Positions 24,961-32,359 of a stretch of DNA of 64,000 bases are shown here, one piece after another. The stretch is from Hymenobacter negativus (GTDB lineage: Bacteria; Bacteroidota; Bacteroidia; Cytophagales; Hymenobacteraceae): positions 180,195-244,194 of the forward strand of contig NZ_JAGETZ010000011.1 in the NCBI RefSeq assembly GCF_017571495.1, given 5' to 3'. The position numbers were made by a program, and so were the translations under genes. Position 1 is the first letter of the stretch; each line of letters opens with the position of its first letter. Under the pieces are notes generated by a model. That model was not told where the DNA came from. It saw only the letters and a list, made by a program, of their open reading frames with translations, and made no database searches.

Positions 24961-26742
24961 TTACCGGCCCTGCAAACGCGCCAGCACTTCTTCGGTGGTG
25001 TAGCCCTGCACCTTCATTTCCTGGAAGCCGAACACGCGCACCGCTTCGTGCAGCGTAGCCATGTCGGAGCTGAGCAGGGCGGGCGGGATAAAGTGCTGCT
25101 TCTCGGCCGGAATCTGGTAGATGAAGCGGGCGAATTTCTGAAACTGCTCGGGGGTGGCATACATCAGCGTCGCTTCTTCGGGTGAGGAGTAAAGCACCGA
25201 CAGCGTACCCAGCGGGTGGCTGGCCGCTATTTCGGGTCGCTCGTGCGGCAGCAGCATCTGCACGAAGGTGTCCATAATTACCTGGTTGGTATTGGTGCCC
25301 AGCAGCACCACGGCGGCGCGCTTGCTTTTTTTCTCACGGCGCTCGAAGTGCATGGCTGTGGCCAACCGCAGCACTTCGGTCGGGTAGGCGGCCCGCGTCA
25401 CATCAAAGGCCGACGAACGCAGCAGCTTTTTGGGGTGGAAGCTGAATTGCTCCTTTGCATTCTGAAAGCGGTTGGTGCCCACAATTACCTGCTGGCCGCT
25501 GGCAATGCGACGGAAGGTTTCGGTGGTCACGGCCTTGATGTCATCCAATACTTTGCCGCGCACAGCGGGCAGCCCACCAGCGGCTTCGGTTTGCTGAAAG
25601 AGTGTCCAGGCCTCTTGAGCCAGCTGGTCGGTGAGGGTTTCGAGGTAATAGGAACCGGCGGCGGGGTCCTGCACCTTGCCCAACCCGGACTCTTCGCGCA
25701 GCAGCACGGAGAGGTTGCGCGCTAGGCGGCCAGAAAAGTCGTTGGCCTCGGCAAATAAGGCATCGAATGGTGCTACGCTTAGTGAGTCGGCGCCACCCAG
25801 CACGGCGCTCATGGCCTCGGTGGTGTGGCGCAGCAGGTTGGTGTGTGGGTCCAGCGTGGTCATCGTCCAGGAAGCCGTGGCGGCGTGGATGCGCAGGCTG
25901 GCATTGAGGCTGGCAGGCAGGCCGAAGCCGTGCAGCAGCGTGGCCCACAGCCGGCGCAGGGCGCGCAGCTTGGCAATCTCGGGGAAGTAGCTGGGTGCGA
26001 TGGCCACGTGCACGTGCAGCGTGCCGGCTACTTCGGCGGCGGTCGTTTCGGCATCGGGCAGCTCGGCTAGCAGCGCCGTGGCCGTGCTGATGGTATAGGC
26101 AATCTGCTGGGTAATGGTCGCGCCCCGGTTTCCAAAAAAAGCTCCATTCACGGCCAGGGCCCGGAAGTCGGGCATGGCTGTGGTCAGGCGCACGCAGCGG
26201 CGCAGGGCCGTGCGGTAGTCGGCCAGTTCGGCTCCTTCGGGCACCGGGCCGGGGGCAAAGCGCAAGAAGCCGCGTAGTGCTGTGCCCGGCGCGGCATCTA
26301 CCAGCTGGCTGAGCAGCACGTCGGGCTTTTCGGTAACCGTGTAGCCGACGAAGGTGCGGGCCAGCGGCAGCTGCTCGGCCAGGTAGTGCACGGCAAAGGT
26401 CGAGGCATCGGCCAGCACGAAGTGAATGCCGTCGGCACCGTTGGCAAGCGCGGCGGCCGCCTGGTCGATTTCGGGACGGCCGTCGCCGGTGGGCACTTGC
26501 AGCGCAGGCACGTTCAGCCAGGGGCTAACGGGGTGGGGCAGGGGCATCGGTGGGCCACCCAGGGCCGCCAGGGCCTCACGGTGGTAGAAGGGCTCAACCG
26601 CGAAGCCATCGGGCAAGGGCCAGCGTAGGGTAGCTGGGTCCTGGCCTTTGAGGTCGCGGGACAGGCGGGCCAGCCACTCGGCAGTGGTCACGGATGGGAA
26701 TTCGGCGAAGGAAACGGGCGTGGCCGTGGGGGTGTCGGACAT
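24961..26742 (-). CDS. mutA: Methylmalonyl-CoA mutase, small (non-catalytic) subunit
   Basis: 593 residues, the partner of the catalytic subunit. It has the mutase barrel (FAEFPSVTTAEWLARLSRDLKG at the start, DPAAGSYYLETLTDQLAQEA as the counterpart of the large-subunit DPWGGSYYVE) and a C-terminal domain that keeps the flavodoxin-like fold but lacks the DxHxxG cobalamin motif, reading VVLLGTNTNQVIMDTF instead. That is as expected for the small subunit. It begins at an ATG at 26742, divergent from the nucleotidase gene at 26934, and is followed by mutB after a 226-base gap holding inverted repeats. No B12 riboswitch is apparent in the short leader. Confidence 0.93.
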   Translation of the reverse strand: MSDTPTATPVSFAEFPSVTTAEWLARLSRDLKGQDPATLRWPLPDGFAVEPFYHREALAALGGPPMPLPHPVSPWLNVPALQVPTGDGRPEIDQAAAALANGADGIHFVLADASTFAVHYLAEQLPLARTFVGYTVTEKPDVLLSQLVDAAPGTALRGFLRFAPGPVPEGAELADYRTALRRCVRLTTAMPDFRALAVNGAFFGNRGATITQQIAYTISTATALLAELPDAETTAAEVAGTLHVHVAIAPSYFPEIAKLRALRRLWATLLHGFGLPASLNASLRIHAATASWTMTTLDPHTNLLRHTTEAMSAVLGGADSLSVAPFDALFAEANDFSGRLARNLSVLLREESGLGKVQDPAAGSYYLETLTDQLAQEAWTLFQQTEAAGGLPAVRGKVLDDIKAVTTETFRRIASGQQVIVGTNRFQNAKEQFSFHPKKLLRSSAFDVTRAAYPTEVLRLATAMHFERREKKSKRAAVVLLGTNTNQVIMDTFVQMLLPHERPEIAASHPLGTLSVLYSSPEEATLMYATPEQFQKFARFIYQIPAEKQHFIPPALLSSDMATLHEAVRVFGFQEMKVQGYTTEEVLARLQGR

Positions 26743-26875
26743 AAGAGTAAGCCGTTTTGGGCACTACTATCAGGGTAGGTGCTGCAACTACGCAACCTGC
26801 CTAAAACAGGCCGAAAGATACCGCGCCGGGCCCGAAGCTGTGCCCATTGCTCATGAGCCGGTCGGGTTCGCATCG

Positions 26876-26883
26876 TAGCTTTG
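26876..26883 (+). promoter_or_regulatory. Probable -7 promoter element (TAGCTTTG)
   Basis: TAGCTTTG matches the Bacteroidota -7 consensus TAnnTTTG and lies about 50 bases before the ATG of the nucleotidase C-domain gene. A well-placed -33 TTG is not evident. Confidence 0.5.
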
Positions 26884-26933
26884 CTTATAATAGCCTTCGG
26901 CTGCGTTTGCATCCGGCCCGCCTATCTGAATAC

Positions 26934-27701
26934 ATGCTGCACAATCCAATTCGCGTTACGCTCGCCGCGTTGTTGCTCGGCCTCGTTATCACTCCCGGCT
27001 GCCAGCGCGCCGCCTACGTGCCTACGGCCCGCTTTGCACCCGTTACGAGCCAGCCGGTAGCCAAAACCCAGGCCGAGGACCCGGCCATTGCGGCCCTCAT
27101 CGCGCCGTACCACGACAAGGTGACGGCCCAGATGGCCGAAGTGCTGGGCACCGCTCCGGCTCCGCTCACCAAAGCGCCCGGCGAAAACCCTTTGTCCAAC
27201 TTCGTGGCCGACTTGCAGCGCGAGCGCGCCAGTAAGGAGTTGAAAGAGCCCATTGCGCTGGGCGTGATGACCAACGGCGGCCTGCGCGCCGGCTTCGCGG
27301 CGGGCCCCGTCACGCTGGGCTCGGTGTTTGAGCTGATGCCGTTTGAGAATGAGCTAGTGGTGCTTGACGCGCCCGGCCCGGTGATAGAAGACCTGTTTGA
27401 GTATGCGGCCCACATCAAAATGGCCGTGTCGGGTGCTACTTACACCGTCACCTTCGATGGTCAGCCCAAGGATATTCGCATCGGTGGGCAGCTGTTCGAC
27501 GTGAACCAGGACCGAACCTACACCATTGCCATTTCCGACTACCTCGCCACCGGCGGCGACAACCTGTCGTTCTTCAAAGCCCTTACACCCCGCCACACCA
27601 ACGTGCTGCTCCGCACCGCTATTGCCGACCACATCCGCGACCTCACCAAAGCCGGCCAGCCAATTTCGGCCCGGGTTGAAGGCCGGGTAAAAGCCAATTA
27701 G
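26934..27701 (+). CDS. 5'-nucleotidase C-terminal domain as a separate lipoprotein
   Basis: 255 residues. The N-terminus (LLLGLVITPGCQRA) suggests a lipoprotein. The rest is the substrate-binding C-terminal domain of UshA-type 5'-nucleotidases: GENPLSNFVADLQRERA, NGGLRAGFAAGPVTLGSVFE, LMPFENELVVLDAPG, then IRIGGQLFDVNQDRTYTIAI and SDYLATGGDNLSFF. The catalytic metallophosphatase half is absent and is encoded by the next gene. The ATG at 26934 gives a proper signal sequence. It is the first gene of a two-gene unit. Confidence 0.9.
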   Translation: MLHNPIRVTLAALLLGLVITPGCQRAAYVPTARFAPVTSQPVAKTQAEDPAIAALIAPYHDKVTAQMAEVLGTAPAPLTKAPGENPLSNFVADLQRERASKELKEPIALGVMTNGGLRAGFAAGPVTLGSVFELMPFENELVVLDAPGPVIEDLFEYAAHIKMAVSGATYTVTFDGQPKDIRIGGQLFDVNQDRTYTIAISDYLATGGDNLSFFKALTPRHTNVLLRTAIADHIRDLTKAGQPISARVEGRVKAN

Positions 27702-27788
27702 CAGTTATTCGATTAGCAGGGAGCAATCGACCACGTTGTTCCTGTTAAAATGGATAACTGTTCACTGATAACTGTTTACTAAATAAAA

Positions 27789-28727
27789 ATGCAGCGCCGC
27801 GAATTCCTCCGCAACTCCCTTCTGGGCACCGCCGGCCTCACCGTGCTGGGCGGTCTGGCCAATTCGGCCGAAGCCGCTAAGGCTCCCATCAAGCTCACCA
27901 TCCTGCATACCAACGACATGCACTCGCGCATCGAGCCCTTCCCTGACAATGGCGGGCAGTGGGCCGGGCTGGGCGGCATGGCGCGGCGGGCGGCCCTCAT
28001 CAAAGACATTCGCGCCAAAGAAGCCAACGTGCTGCTCCTCGATTCGGGCGACATCTTCCAGGGCACGCCGTATTTCAACTTCTTCGGTGGCGAGCTCGAA
28101 TACAAGCTCATGAGCCAGATGGGCTACGACGCCAGCACCCTGGGCAACCACGACTTCGACAACGGCCTCGAAGGCCTTCAGCGCCAGTTGCCCAACGCCA
28201 CTTTCCCCTTCCTCATCGCCAACTACGACTTCTCGAAAACGCCGCTGGCCGGCCGCTTCGCTCCTTACAAGGTGTTCGAGAAGCAAGGTATTCGCATTGG
28301 CGTATTTGGTCTCGGTATTGAATTGGCGGGCCTGGTAGCCGATAAAAACTTCGGCCAGACCGTGTACCTCGACCCCGTGGCTAAGGCCCGGGAAATGGCG
28401 GCCCAGCTGCGCGGCCCCGAAAAGTGCGACCTCGTTATCTGCCTCTCGCACCTCGGCTACAAGTTCGACAGCTCGCCCACCAAAATTGAAGACCGCAAGC
28501 TGGCCGCCCAGGTGGCGGGCATCGACCTGATTCTGGGTGGCCACACCCACACCTTCATGGATGCGCCCGAGCCCATTGCCGGCCCCAGTGGCCACACCAC
28601 GCTTATCAACCAAGTAGGCTGGTCGGGCATCAACCTTGGCCGGCTCGACTACGAGTTTGCCCACGGCACCAAGCGCGGTGGGCTGGCGCAGGCCTCGGTG
28701 CTGCCGGTCCGCGAAATAATTGGCTAG
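27789..28727 (+). CDS. 5'-nucleotidase N-terminal metallophosphatase, separate protein
   Basis: 312 residues forming the calcineurin-like catalytic half of UshA-type 5'-nucleotidases. Metal-binding motifs are visible in order: LHTNDMHSR, LDSGDIFQGTPYF, GNHDFDNG, CLSHLG, and GGHTHTFMD. The N-terminus MQRREFLRNSLLGTAG carries a twin-Arg motif, so it is probably Tat-exported already folded with its metals. It would hydrolyse nucleotides or similar phosphoesters in the periplasm. The C-terminal substrate domain is missing here but is encoded by the gene just upstream (87 bases away), in reversed order compared with the fused enzymes. The two proteins likely work together. Confidence 0.92.
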   Translation: MQRREFLRNSLLGTAGLTVLGGLANSAEAAKAPIKLTILHTNDMHSRIEPFPDNGGQWAGLGGMARRAALIKDIRAKEANVLLLDSGDIFQGTPYFNFFGGELEYKLMSQMGYDASTLGNHDFDNGLEGLQRQLPNATFPFLIANYDFSKTPLAGRFAPYKVFEKQGIRIGVFGLGIELAGLVADKNFGQTVYLDPVAKAREMAAQLRGPEKCDLVICLSHLGYKFDSSPTKIEDRKLAAQVAGIDLILGGHTHTFMDAPEPIAGPSGHTTLINQVGWSGINLGRLDYEFAHGTKRGGLAQASVLPVREIIG

Positions 28728-28758
28728 CCGGGAATCATTTTTAGACGCCGCTTACGTT

Positions 28759-28795
28759 AAAGGGCACTTCGGCAATCGGTCGAAGGGCCCTTTTT
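28759..28795 (+). terminator. Terminator after the metallophosphatase gene
   Basis: AAAGGGCACTTCG pairs with CGAAGGGCCCTTT (one mismatch) and ends in TTTTT, about 30 bases after the stop. Confidence 0.8.
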
Positions 28796-29070
28796 CCATT
28801 CGGCCGGATTGTCCGGCGCTGTCATCTGCCGGGCGGGGCTTCACCAAGTCCAGCTATTCTTTTGGTGGGTTTGACAGGGAAAAAATAACATTGACCGAAT
28901 GGTTTACTGTCCTGCTAGAACTTGCGAAAAAGCAAGGGCGAATGGGCTTTTTTTCTCGCTAAGTTTTCCACAATTTTGTCCCCCTCTAAAAAATAATGCG
29001 GCTTTAAGCCCGTCAATTACCATCCTTTTTTTGCTGCCGATTTGCAGCCGATTGTTGCCTAATTAGTCTC
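28796..29070. promoter_or_regulatory. dnaA upstream region with one DnaA-box-like site
   Basis: TTTTCCACA at 28964-28972 fits the relaxed DnaA box (TTWTNCACA) and lies about 100 bases before the dnaA start, suggesting autoregulation. Only this single site was found, with no cluster and no repeated A/T-rich 13-mers, so this is not presented as oriC. The region from about 28930 on is A/T-rich. Confidence 0.5.
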
Positions 29071-30636
29071 ATGCTCAAGGATTTTCGTACGGTTTGGGCA
29101 GGCTGCTTGCGCAGCATCTCGGCGGAAATCGGGGAGCAGAGCTTTAGGACCTGGTTTCAGCCCATCGTGCCCGTCGAGCTAAAGGGCAACGTGCTGACCA
29201 TTCAGGTGCCCAGCGCCTACTTCTACGACTGGCTGGAGGAACATTATGTTGACGAGCTTCGGCGCGCCCTCTACCAGCAACTAGGGCCCGAAGGCCGCCT
29301 CGAATACAGCGTGGTGGTGGACCAAGGCAACGAGCAGGCTCCACCCCGTGCCCTGCACCTGCCGCCCACCCGCAAGCAGGCTGCACCCGACCCGCGCGAT
29401 ACGCCCCAGCCGATGCCCAGCGCGCAGCCCGTAGGCAACCCGTTGGCCGGCAGCGCCCGCGCCGGCTCGGCCCGCTATGTGGCTTCGGGTGCGGTGCGGT
29501 CGGCTCAGCGCAGCAACTTCGGCACCAACACTCTGGCGGGCGTCGAAACCGTGGCCCTGCCACGCAACCCCTTCGAGCAGGCCCGGCCTATGGACGGCAA
29601 CCTGGTGCCTTCGCAGCTCAACGGCTCTTATACCTTCGACAACTACATTGAGGGCGACTGCAACCGCCTGGCCCGCTCCGCTGGCCTCGCGGTGGCTAAT
29701 AAGCCTGGCACCACCAGCTTCAACCCGCTGATGGTGTACGGGGGCGTGGGCCTGGGCAAAACGCACCTCGTGCAAGCCATTGGTAACCACATCAAGGCCA
29801 CGTCACCGGAGCGGTTCGTGCTCTACGTCTCAGCCGAGAAGTTTACCAACCAGTTCATCGACAGCGTGCAGCGTGCGCAGGTGCAGGACTTTGCGAATTT
29901 CTATTTGCAGGTTGATGCCCTGATTCTGGACGATGTACAGTTTCTGGCCAACAAGGGCAAGACACAGGAGATGTTTTTCCACATCTTCAACCACTTGCAC
30001 CAGTCAGGTAAGCAGATTGTGATGACTTCTGACCGGCCGCCCAAAGACCTGCAAGGCCTGGAAGACCGGCTGTTGAACCGCTTCAAATGGGGCCTGACCG
30101 CCGACGTGCAAAGCCCCGACTTCGAAACGCGGGTGGCCATCATCCGCAACAAAATGGAGCAGGATGGCATCGATATTCCGCCGGACCACGTGGTGGACTA
30201 CCTCGCCAACTCGGTGCATACCAACGTGCGCGAGTTGGAGGGCGTTATCGCCTCGCTGGTGGCCCAAAGCAGCCTGAGCCGCCGCGACATCGACTTGGAA
30301 ATGGTGAAGCAAGCCCTGCGCCACATCATTGAGGAAGTGGAGGCCGAAGTTAACCTCGACTTCATCCAGAAGACCGTGGCCGCCTACTTCAGCATCTCAG
30401 TAGAGCTGCTGAAGGACAAGACCCGCAAAAAAGAAGTGGTGACCGCCCGTCAGGTGGCCATGTATTTCGCCAAGCACCACACTTCGCACACGCTGAAAAC
30501 CATTGGTTTCCACTTCGGTGGCCGCGACCATACCACCGTGATGCACTCGGTACAAACCGTGTCGGACCTAGTGGATTCAGATAAGAAATTTCGCGACCAA
30601 GTGGACGAGCTGCGCAAGAAGTTCGCCAAGAAATAA
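29071..30636 (+). CDS. dnaA: Chromosomal replication initiator protein DnaA
   Basis: 521 residues. It binds DnaA boxes at oriC and opens the origin. Domain I starts MLKDFRTVWAGCLRSI and includes the SFRTWFQPIVPVEL segment; domain II is a Pro/Ala-rich linker (about 95-180). The AAA+ domain III has Walker A GGVGLGKTHL, Walker B LILDDVQFL and the sensor region RLLNRFKWGL. Domain IV ends with the DnaA signature FGGRDHTTVMHSVQTV, which contacts the box. The linker is longer than in E. coli, as is common in Bacteroidota. Expression may be self-controlled through the DnaA-box-like site upstream. Confidence 0.97.
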   Translation: MLKDFRTVWAGCLRSISAEIGEQSFRTWFQPIVPVELKGNVLTIQVPSAYFYDWLEEHYVDELRRALYQQLGPEGRLEYSVVVDQGNEQAPPRALHLPPTRKQAAPDPRDTPQPMPSAQPVGNPLAGSARAGSARYVASGAVRSAQRSNFGTNTLAGVETVALPRNPFEQARPMDGNLVPSQLNGSYTFDNYIEGDCNRLARSAGLAVANKPGTTSFNPLMVYGGVGLGKTHLVQAIGNHIKATSPERFVLYVSAEKFTNQFIDSVQRAQVQDFANFYLQVDALILDDVQFLANKGKTQEMFFHIFNHLHQSGKQIVMTSDRPPKDLQGLEDRLLNRFKWGLTADVQSPDFETRVAIIRNKMEQDGIDIPPDHVVDYLANSVHTNVRELEGVIASLVAQSSLSRRDIDLEMVKQALRHIIEEVEAEVNLDFIQKTVAAYFSISVELLKDKTRKKEVVTARQVAMYFAKHHTSHTLKTIGFHFGGRDHTTVMHSVQTVSDLVDSDKKFRDQVDELRKKFAKK

Positions 30637-30662
30637 GGCACCTATTTCCGGGCCAGTGTCGT

Positions 30663-30670
30663 TACATTTG
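30663..30670 (+). promoter_or_regulatory. Possible -7 element just before the Uma2-type gene
   Basis: TACATTTG matches TAnnTTTG and lies about 17-25 bases before the proposed coding start at 30687, so the transcript would have a very short leader. No -33 element is evident. Confidence 0.35.
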
Positions 30671-30686
30671 GGAAAGCCCTTGCCCC

Positions 30687-31163
30687 ATTCAAACCACACT
30701 GGTTGAAATCTCAGACTACGAGCTTGAGCGCGGAAAGCCCATACCCAGCGAAAATCACGGGAGCATTCAACTCAATGTTGGATTCGAGCTTAAATTACGA
30801 TATCGTGAATCATTCCGGTTCAGGTCGGAAGTGAATGTGGCTATTGGTGAGCGGGTGATAGTGCCTGATGTTGCCATTTTTCCCTACGAACCAATCAATT
30901 TGAGCAGCGACAGTATTGTGTCGCAGCAACTGCCGCTTACCACCATTGAGATTTTGTCTCAGACTCAAGCATTGAGCGACCTAATAGCGAAGGCCAATGC
31001 CTATTTCCAGGCCGGGGTAAAATCCTGCTGGATTGTGCTCCCGGAAGTCAGTGGGATTTTTGTGTACAGTGCGCTAGGCAAGTACACTTTTTTCCACGAT
31101 GGCGAAACGCTCACCGATGTGGCCACGGGAATTGAACTGCCACTCGCGCCCTTGTTCGAATAA
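30687..31163 (+). CDS. Uma2-family protein with no ATG/GTG/TTG at its expected start
   Basis: Uma2 (DUF820) proteins have a PD-(D/E)XK nuclease-like fold of unproven function and are often recruited in multiple copies. The C-terminal 110 codons from the GTG at 30831 already show PDVAIFPYEP, TTIEILSQTQALSDLIAKA and CWIVLPEVSGIFVYSA. The open frame continues upstream and reads TLVEISDYELERGKPIPSEN, then IQLNVGFELKLRYRE, which matches the usual Uma2 N-terminus. Yet no ATG, GTG or TTG occurs in this frame back to the dnaA stop. The only rare options are ATT at 30687 (chosen) or CTG at 30699. It may use a rare start, produce only the short form, or be dying. Confidence 0.6.
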   Translation: MQTTLVEISDYELERGKPIPSENHGSIQLNVGFELKLRYRESFRFRSEVNVAIGERVIVPDVAIFPYEPINLSSDSIVSQQLPLTTIEILSQTQALSDLIAKANAYFQAGVKSCWIVLPEVSGIFVYSALGKYTFFHDGETLTDVATGIELPLAPLFE

Positions 31164-31165
31164 AG

Positions 31166-31660
31166 TTAAACCGCTGCCGCTGGGCTGATTTCCTGCAAGG
31201 GCAGGTTATGCTTGGCAGCGAAGTCGCGCACCTGCTCGCGGAAGCTCATCTTGCGCATTTTGCCTTTCACTTCCCGCAGGTTGAGGGCATAGATTTCGCC
31301 GTCTTTCTGGCGGACGCGCAGCACCAACGGTTTCAGCTCCAGCGCCGAGATGTTTTCGGCGGCAAATACCTGCTTGGGGCGAAACAAGCCGTTTTTGTGC
31401 ACAATGTAGCCGGGCGTGAACTCCAGATAGCTCTGGGTGCCAAAAATGGGCGCATTGTTCACCAGCACGTAGCCGAGGTAAACCAGCGTGAACACCAAGA
31501 AAACCCAGTGCAGGAAATGGTAGTCCTGGGCACCGGTATTGCTAAACATGCCGAACAGCACGTAGGCCAGCCAGAAAAAACCAATGGCCATTTGGCCCCA
31601 GAACGGGACGCGAGAGTTGTTGGCGGGGCGAAGGCGGATGCGAGTAGTACCAGTGGGCAT
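31166..31660 (-). CDS. Membrane protein of unknown function with PH-like tail
   Basis: 164 residues. Two membrane helices close to the N-terminus (MAIGFFWLAYVLFGMF and FLHWVFLVFTLVYLGYVLVN) are followed by a soluble beta-rich part: FTPGYIVHKNGLFRPKQVF, then LELKPLVLRVRQKDGEIYAL and MRKMSFREQVRDFAAKHNL. This 'two helices plus small PH-like domain' design occurs in many small bacterial membrane proteins of unknown role. There is no family assignment. It is convergent with the Uma2-type gene, nearly touching it (two bases between stop codons). Confidence 0.75.
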   Translation of the reverse strand: MPTGTTRIRLRPANNSRVPFWGQMAIGFFWLAYVLFGMFSNTGAQDYHFLHWVFLVFTLVYLGYVLVNNAPIFGTQSYLEFTPGYIVHKNGLFRPKQVFAAENISALELKPLVLRVRQKDGEIYALNLREVKGKMRKMSFREQVRDFAAKHNLPLQEISPAAAV

Positions 31661-31705
31661 GAGGCAAATTTAGGACGAAGATTTTAACTGATGCTGTAAA
31701 CATAG

Positions 31706-31766
31706 AACGTCAAGCTGAGCGGAGTCGAAGCAACTCCACCGCTTCGACTCCGCTCAGCTTGACGTT
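31706..31766. repeat. 26-bp perfect palindrome of REP-like type, possible bidirectional terminator
   Basis: The arm beginning AACGTCAAGCTGAGCGGAG and its exact complement ending CGCTCAGCTTGACGTT are separated by nine bases. Sequences containing GCTGAGCGGAGTCGAAG are, as I recall, widely dispersed in Bacteroidota and other genomes. Both neighbouring genes are leftward, so it sits downstream of osmC and upstream of the membrane-protein gene. Confidence 0.75.
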
Positions 31767-31789
31767 TCATAGGTCAGCTTTAAAGCAAA

Positions 31790-32224
31790 CTACCCAACAA
31801 ACTTCGCTTCCAGCGTCATTTTGGGCACGGCACTCAGCACTTTCGAAACGGGGCAGTTGGCTTTGGCGTCTTCGGCGTGCTTCTGGAAATCCTCGGCAGT
31901 AATGTTGCCGCCCGTGACATGGCCTTCGGTGCTGAGGTGGATGTGCTCGATGATGGGCTGGCCGTTGTTGGGGTTCATCGTCACGGTGCTGGTCGTGGTG
32001 ATGCTTTCCACCGTGTGGCCGTGCTTGGTGAGCACACTGGTGAGGTACATGGTGTAGCAGCCGGCGTGCGCTGCGCCAATGAGTTCTTCGGGATTGGTAC
32101 CGGGCTTGCCTTCGAAGCGGCTGCCTACGGAGTAGGGTGCGTTGAGAAGGCCGCTGTCGGTGGTGAGGGTGCCGCTGCCTTTGATGTCGCCGTTCCAGAC
32201 GGCTTTGCCTGCATGGTCTGCCAT
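31790..32224 (-). CDS. OsmC-family peroxiredoxin-like protein
   Basis: 144 residues of the OsmC/Ohr superfamily, cytoplasmic proteins that reduce organic hydroperoxides with two reactive Cys. Both are visible: the first in HAGCYTMYL (about residue 56), the second in ANCPVSKVLSA (about residue 123). The opening AVWNGDIKGSGTLTTDSG and the GTNPEELIGAA segment are typical of the OsmC branch rather than Ohr. Reductant and true substrate are not readable. The gene stands alone on this strand, divergent from the GH3-type gene. Confidence 0.93.
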   Translation of the reverse strand: MADHAGKAVWNGDIKGSGTLTTDSGLLNAPYSVGSRFEGKPGTNPEELIGAAHAGCYTMYLTSVLTKHGHTVESITTTSTVTMNPNNGQPIIEHIHLSTEGHVTGGNITAEDFQKHAEDAKANCPVSKVLSAVPKMTLEAKFVG

Positions 32225-32359
32225 GATGGGAAATTAGTTAAAAAGTGAAATGTTGAGTTTACCTAACGGCCGCAAGTTAGCCGGGTTGCTCCGCCCGCTG
32301 GCACCTATCCTCGCCAACGTACCTTCGCAGCCCCTCAATTGGCGTTTACCTTCGGATTT

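Noticed and set aside
26743..26933. Cobalamin riboswitch ahead of mutA
   Set aside because: The gap is too short and no B12-box-like sequence was found; the GCCACT-type match lies inside the mutA coding region.
28720..28962. 80-codon open frame between the metallophosphatase and dnaA
   Set aside because: It overlaps the terminator hairpin and the dnaA leader and shows no recognisable protein features.
28796..29070. Replication origin upstream of dnaA
   Set aside because: Only one DnaA-box-like site was found, without clusters or repeated A/T-rich unwinding motifs.
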